The notes beneath the pieces are model-generated. The model worked only from the letters and a program-made list of their open reading frames with translations. It made no database searches and had not been told where the DNA came from. A stretch of DNA of 64,000 nucleotides, taken from assembly GCF_001513975.1 (NCBI RefSeq), contig NZ_KQ947988.1, positions 248,001 to 312,000 on the forward strand. The letters are read 5' to 3'. The DNA comes from Streptomyces curacoi. GTDB lineage: Bacteria > Actinomycetota > Actinomycetes > Streptomycetales > Streptomycetaceae. Shown here one piece after another: positions 60,491-64,000 of this stretch. Position 1 is the stretch's first letter. The number at the start of each line of letters is the position of its first letter. Both the position numbers and the translations under genes were made by a program.

Positions 60491-60970
60491 TCACAGAGTG
60501 GCGCGCAACTGCTCCAACTTCGCGCGGGTGGGGTTCTCCGCAAAGGAGGGGTACCTGGCAAGAATGTCGGCCGGCCCCGACTCGGCGAAGTGCGCGACCC
60601 CCTGGACGAATTCGCTCCTGCCGCACTCGCCTGCTCGCGGGTCCCAGGAGCGCGTGATCGCAAGATGCTGGTCTTCCGACGGGTCCGCTTCCCCGACGGG
60701 TGCGATCTGGATGGTCATGTCGTTCTCGGTGAAGCTGATCGTCCCTTCCTCACCGGCCTTGACCTGATGGGCCGCGAGCAGCAGACAGAACATGAAGTCG
60801 AGGACCGGCGTGCGGCGGAACACCTCACTCTCGATCCCGCTCGCCGAAAACTCGATGTCGGCCTCGAAGTACGCAGAGCGGAGATTCATCTCGCTCGTCA
60901 CGGCCAGCCTGTCCGCCTGCTTTTCCGTGAGCTCCGCCATGGAACTTCCGTCGCACCGCGCCAGAAACAT
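60491..60970 (-). CDS. Hypothetical cytoplasmic protein
   Basis: A 159-residue protein with no signal or membrane segment. LTEKQADRLAVTSEMNLRSAY is helical (20-residue part EKQADRLAVTSEMNLRSAY), then FRRTPVLDFMFCLLLAAHQV, and a later beta part (GTISFTENDMTIQIAP). The last third is acidic (SEFVQGVAHFAESG). I do not recognise the family. An alternative start at an ATG 11 codons in is possible. It lies 87 bp upstream of a frameshifted secreted-protein gene on the same strand and may share its transcript. Confidence 0.7.
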   Translation of the reverse strand: MFLARCDGSSMAELTEKQADRLAVTSEMNLRSAYFEADIEFSASGIESEVFRRTPVLDFMFCLLLAAHQVKAGEEGTISFTENDMTIQIAPVGEADPSEDQHLAITRSWDPRAGECGRSEFVQGVAHFAESGPADILARYPSFAENPTRAKLEQLRATL

Positions 60971-61056
60971 GTCTTGAGAACCTCTGTCCTTCCGGGGTGT
61001 CCCGCGCCGGGCACGGTCGACCATGCCCGGCGCGGAGAGTGTGGCGACCGGGCGCC

Positions 61057-61322
61057 CTACGGGATGGGGTGCGCGGGGCGCAGGCTTCCGTCAGGGTTGA
61101 GGATCACCCTGATGCCCACCGACGACGCACTCACCGGCGCCGACGACCACCGCGGCGACGCCTCCTGCAGCGTGTCGGAGTTCTCCGACAACCAGTCACC
61201 CGTGGCGTCCAGCGCATCGGAATACCAGTCGTTCCCTTTTCGTCACCGTCGTCGGCGGGCGCCGCATAAGCGATCTGCGGCAGCGCGGTACTTGTCACCG
61301 CAGGCACCACAAGGCACGCCAT
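61057..61322 (-). pseudogene. Small secreted protein gene with a -1 frame disruption
   Basis: The first frame starts at ATG 61322 with a signal peptide (ACLVVPAVTSTALPQIAYA) and mature start APADDGDEKG. The next frame continues NDWYSDALDATGDWLSENS, then VGIRVILNPDGSLRPAHPIP to a TAG at 61057. A -1 shift at the heptamer A-AAG-GGA near 61234 joins them into an 88-residue protein. The downstream part is clearly coding-like (period-3 GC pattern) but has no start of its own. Explanations are a one-base loss in a G run, a sequencing error, or programmed frameshifting. Confidence 0.68.
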
Positions 61323-61390
61323 AAGCCTGCCCAATCTGGCGCCAGCGAATGTCCGAAATATCCGCTCGCTGGCCTTCGATAGAGGGCGTC

Positions 61391-61945
61391 GTGTATAACC
61401 GCACGGCTGCAGCTGGAAAGCCCGCCCCTTCGCCCATGCAGGAGAATTCGACCGTGCCCGGAAAAACCCAGGAATCCGAAGCGGCGGAAACGGATACCGA
61501 AATACCGAACAAGCCGGCCGGCGATCGCGCCGCCCTGCTCGCCGGCGGCGTTGTGCTGGCCGCCTGCGGCGGTCTCGTCCTCTACGGCGTGCTCGACTCG
61601 GGCGAGAGCGACAGGAAACCGGCGAACCGCACGCCCACCGCGGCGGTGACGTACGAAGTGACCGGCAAGGGCACCGCCGACATCACCTACCGGGCCCGCA
61701 GCTCCTCCGGAGAGGCCGTCGTCGTCAAGGCGGCCACCCTGCCCTGGCGCAAGACCGTCGACGTCCCGCTCGGCAAGGAACCGACCGTCAGCATCGTCCT
61801 CGGCGAGAAGGGCGGCCAGGCCCGCTGCACCCTCGCCATCCGCGGCGAACACGCCCAAAGCGCCACGGCCACCGGCACGTTCGGCCGCGCCACCTGCGCC
61901 GCTCCCCTGCCCGGACAGGCGCCCTCGGACAGGGCCGAGGGCTGA
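61391..61945 (+). CDS. MmpS-like single-pass membrane protein
   Basis: A 184-residue protein. A hydrophilic head leads to one membrane helix (ALLAGGVVLAACGGLVLYGV) near residue 60. The outer domain matches the MmpS pattern: VTYEVTGKGTADITYRARS, LPWRKTVDVPLGKEPTVSI and ARCTLAIRGE to ATCAAPLP, with a likely Cys-Cys disulphide. In mycobacteria MmpS proteins assist MmpL lipid exporters, but none is encoded beside this gene. GTG 61391 has GAGGG upstream; ATG 61436 is an alternative with a poorer ribosome site. Confidence 0.82.
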   Translation: MYNRTAAAGKPAPSPMQENSTVPGKTQESEAAETDTEIPNKPAGDRAALLAGGVVLAACGGLVLYGVLDSGESDRKPANRTPTAAVTYEVTGKGTADITYRARSSSGEAVVVKAATLPWRKTVDVPLGKEPTVSIVLGEKGGQARCTLAIRGEHAQSATATGTFGRATCAAPLPGQAPSDRAEG

Positions 61946-62127
61946 TCTCGACTCCGCAACGCGGCGGCCGTCGGCCCTTCCCCACCGGGCCGACCACGAG
62001 CCGCTTCGCCCCTGCCGCCCCTTTCGACGCTGGGCTTGACGCCGGTCCGCCCGAACGTGACCGCGCCACATCCGTGGGCGCCCCCCGACACACCCGCCGA
62101 CAGACCCCCACTCGCAAGGAGTTCAGC

Positions 62128-63054
62128 GTGCACGCCTCCCCCCGCCACGCCCTGGTCAGCGCCGCCGTCGTCAGTGTGCTGGCGGTGACGTCCGCCTGCG
62201 GCGGGCAGGACGACCGGCAGCCGGCGGCCGACTCGATCGGGGTCTCGCACACACCGTGGGAGAGCACGGCCGAGGCCTCCGCGACCGCGTCTCCGAGTGC
62301 CTCCGCCTCCCCGTCCGCCGACCCGTCCGCCTCCGCCTCCGCTGCCGCGTCCCCCTCCGCGTCCGTCTCGGCGTCCGCGGCCCTCGCGAAGGAGACCGGC
62401 GCCGCGGCGAGCGGCGCGGGCGCGGCGCCCGGCGGTCAGGCGGCCCCTGCGCCCGCCGCGCCCGACTTCCCGGTGCCGGCCGAGGTGGGCGACGCCACCC
62501 AGCTGATCACCGTCAAGGCCAGCGGCTCGTACGCCACCGTCACCGCCTGGGCCAAGGGTTCCGCCGGTTGGAAGGCGCAGTTCAGCACGAGCGCCGGCCG
62601 GGTCGGCTCCAACGGCGTGACCGACGGGGCGACCCGCCGGCAGAGCACGTACACCACGCCCACGGGCACCTACACCATCACCGAGGGCTTCGGTCATGTG
62701 GCCGGCGGCACCGCCATGCCGTACCACGTGGTCACCGAGGACGACTGGTGGGTGCAGGACCCCGAGTCGAAGTTCTACAACTCCCTGCACGGCGAGGAGG
62801 GCGCGGACTTCCCGCTCACCGAGTCCGGCGACCGGGGCAGCGAGCACCTCATCAACTACCCCGTGCAGTACGCCAAGGCGCTCGTCATCAACTTCAACCG
62901 CTGGCCGGCGACTCCCGGCCGGGGCGCCGGTATCTTCCTGCACGTCAACGGCAGTGGCGCGACGGCGGGCTGCGTCTCGGTGCCCCGGGCCACCATGGAC
63001 CGGATCATGGGCTGGATCACGCCGTCCGCCCGTCCCCGGATCGCCATCGGCTGA
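62128..63054 (+). CDS. L,D-transpeptidase-type lipoprotein
   Basis: A 308-residue envelope protein. The signal segment (LVSAAVVSVLAVTSAC) ends at a lipobox Cys near residue 24. A long Ala/Ser/Pro linker precedes a YkuD-like domain: TYTTPTGTYTITEGFG, then FLHVNGSGATAGCVSVP with the catalytic Cys and His. The linker (residues 45-105) has Ser/Ala doublets typical of wall-spanning lipoproteins. It has no peptidoglycan-binding domain, unlike the enzyme at 50551. GTG 62128 follows AAGGAG with 6 nt spacing. Confidence 0.9.
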   Translation: MHASPRHALVSAAVVSVLAVTSACGGQDDRQPAADSIGVSHTPWESTAEASATASPSASASPSADPSASASAAASPSASVSASAALAKETGAAASGAGAAPGGQAAPAPAAPDFPVPAEVGDATQLITVKASGSYATVTAWAKGSAGWKAQFSTSAGRVGSNGVTDGATRRQSTYTTPTGTYTITEGFGHVAGGTAMPYHVVTEDDWWVQDPESKFYNSLHGEEGADFPLTESGDRGSEHLINYPVQYAKALVINFNRWPATPGRGAGIFLHVNGSGATAGCVSVPRATMDRIMGWITPSARPRIAIG

Positions 63055-63142
63055 TCAATATGCCGTGATCTGCGTCACTCAAGCCTCAAGTCCCACGTCA
63101 GCGGGTGACAGTTCCTGAAGCCTGTGCGCTGTTTGTATATGC

Positions 63143-63159
63143 CACCTGTGTGACAGGTG
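63143..63159. promoter_or_regulatory. Inverted repeat before the amidase gene
   Basis: CACCTGT-GTG-ACAGGTG is a perfect 7-3-7 palindrome 35 bp before the amidase start. TTTGTATAT lies just upstream as a possible -10 region, so a repressor could bind over the promoter. Confidence 0.55.
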
Positions 63160-63193
63160 ATGCGACCGTGACCATTTCCTAGGGGTGGGACAG

Positions 63194-64000
63194 TTGAGTC
63201 CTCGCAGGACCCATGCGTACAAACCGCTCAGCCTCAAGAGACGGGCGTGGCTGACGGTGGGCGCCGTCGTGCTGAGCGGTGCCGGCGTCGTGACGTACGC
63301 GATCGCGGATCCGTCCACGCCGGCCGACGCCAAGCGGGACGGCCGCGAGCCGTCGATCCGCACGCTCAAGCTCAAGGATCGCGGCTCGGGCCGCAAGGGC
63401 CTGGCCAAGCAGGAGACCGGCCGCTTCAGCGCGGTCGTGCTGACCTGGAACGACCCCGAGGCGAAGGCCAAGGGCACTCCCGAGGTGCGTACCCGGGACA
63501 TCGAGACCGGCAAGTGGTCGGGCTGGCAGAAGCTGACGATCGAGCCGAGCCAGGCGGACGGCGCCGAGGGCGAGCGGGCCGCTCTGCGCGGCGGTACGGA
63601 GTCGGTGTGGACCGGTGACTCCGACGGCATCGAGGTGCGGGTCGTCAACGCGGACGGCACCGAGGCGGCCGGCCAGCCCACCGGCATGGACGTCAAGCTG
63701 CTCGACCCGGGCACGGACCCGGAGGGCGCGATACAGCCGGCCGCGTTCGCCGCGGAGGAGACCACGGCACCGGCCACGCAGTCCCCGGTCCCGACGCAGA
63801 CGGTCACGCCCACGGAACCGGTCGAGCCGACCGACCCGGCCACGGCGCCCGGCACCCCGGCGCCCACGGACACGCCGACGGCGACCGCGACGCCCACCCA
63901 GTCCCCGTCCCCGACCGCCTCCCCCACCCCGACCTCGACGGTCCCGGCGCCCCGTCCCTCGACGGTCGTCAAGCCGCCGATCATCACGCAGGCCGAGTGG
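63194..64000 (+). CDS. Secreted peptidoglycan-recognition amidase (3' end outside window)
   Basis: 269 residues are visible. The basic N-terminus and one hydrophobic segment (AWLTVGAVVLSGAGVVTYAI) form a signal peptide or anchor. A globular domain follows (LKDRGSGRKGLAKQETGRF, SVWTGDSDGIEVRVVNADG), then a Thr/Pro/Ala-rich linker. The last bases read PPIITQAEW, the opening of a PGRP/N-acetylmuramoyl-L-alanine amidase domain. The enzyme should cleave peptidoglycan outside the cell. TTG 63194 is the chosen start, with AGGGGTGGGA before it. Confidence 0.85.
   Translation, partial: MSPRRTHAYKPLSLKRRAWLTVGAVVLSGAGVVTYAIADPSTPADAKRDGREPSIRTLKLKDRGSGRKGLAKQETGRFSAVVLTWNDPEAKAKGTPEVRTRDIETGKWSGWQKLTIEPSQADGAEGERAALRGGTESVWTGDSDGIEVRVVNADGTEAAGQPTGMDVKLLDPGTDPEGAIQPAAFAAEETTAPATQSPVPTQTVTPTEPVEPTDPATAPGTPAPTDTPTATATPTQSPSPTASPTPTSTVPAPRPSTVVKPPIITQAEW

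Overview
The window reads as a chromosomal segment of a Streptomyces species close to the S. coelicolor group. Codons are very GC-rich at the third position, GTG and TTG starts are frequent, and there are ECF sigma factors, XRE/DUF397 pairs, lipoproteins and L,D-transpeptidases. The divergent sigQ / afsQ1-afsQ2 locus and a nucleoside import and salvage block follow the S. coelicolor order. Almost all of it is core genome. The clearest accessory piece is a polymorphic RHS toxin with its immunity gene.

Layout. 1-2130: a truncated aldehyde-dehydrogenase-like gene, a uridine-kinase-like gene and a small lipoprotein. 2301-6253: sigQ facing the afsQ1-afsQ2-lipoprotein operon, with an AfsQ1-type box between them. 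6254-8013: a large nested hairpin, then VanZ-like, PspC-like and small secreted proteins. 8153-27411: adenosine deaminase, a hydrolase, a LysR/MFS pair, a second DNA sliding clamp and a SigG-like ECF factor (both behind DNA-damage-type promoters), an AEC transporter with a leader ORF, a Uma2 protein, and the nucleoside block. That block holds deoA, cdd, two permeases, an ATPase, two BMP binding lipoproteins and an M20 amidohydrolase.

28015-35478: an RHS toxin with a HYD1-type ADP-ribosyltransferase tip, its immunity protein, a methyltransferase, and an anti-sigma-like ATPase (frameshifted) next to an XRE/DUF397 pair. 35465-46459: a cell-wall glycopolymer cluster with NeuB, a NeuA-HAD fusion, two GT2 transferases, two polysialyltransferase-family proteins, an acyltransferase and two further probable transferases. 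It resembles the teichulosonic-acid (Kdn polymer) region of S. coelicolor.

46564-50306: a TetR/flavin-monooxygenase divergent pair and an acyl-CoA mutase catalytic subunit. 50551-64000: envelope and stress functions. These are two L,D-transpeptidases, two paralogous ECF sigma/membrane-protein modules, a cold-shock protein, a VOC/TipA-like pair, several lipoproteins, an MmpS-like protein and the start of a secreted amidase.

How parts work together. A near-perfect 12-bp palindrome (CTACGCGCGTAG and variants) sits upstream of add, the nucleoside ATPase and both BMP genes, which ties distant genes into one probable regulon. TTGTCAGTG-N8-TAnnnT promoters sit upstream of both the clamp paralogue and the SigG-like sigma gene, which implies a DNA-damage unit. 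The 3' end of the MFS gene and the clamp promoter have been duplicated, leaving decayed copies between the two genes. No rRNA, tRNA, CRISPR array, transposase or integrase was recognised.
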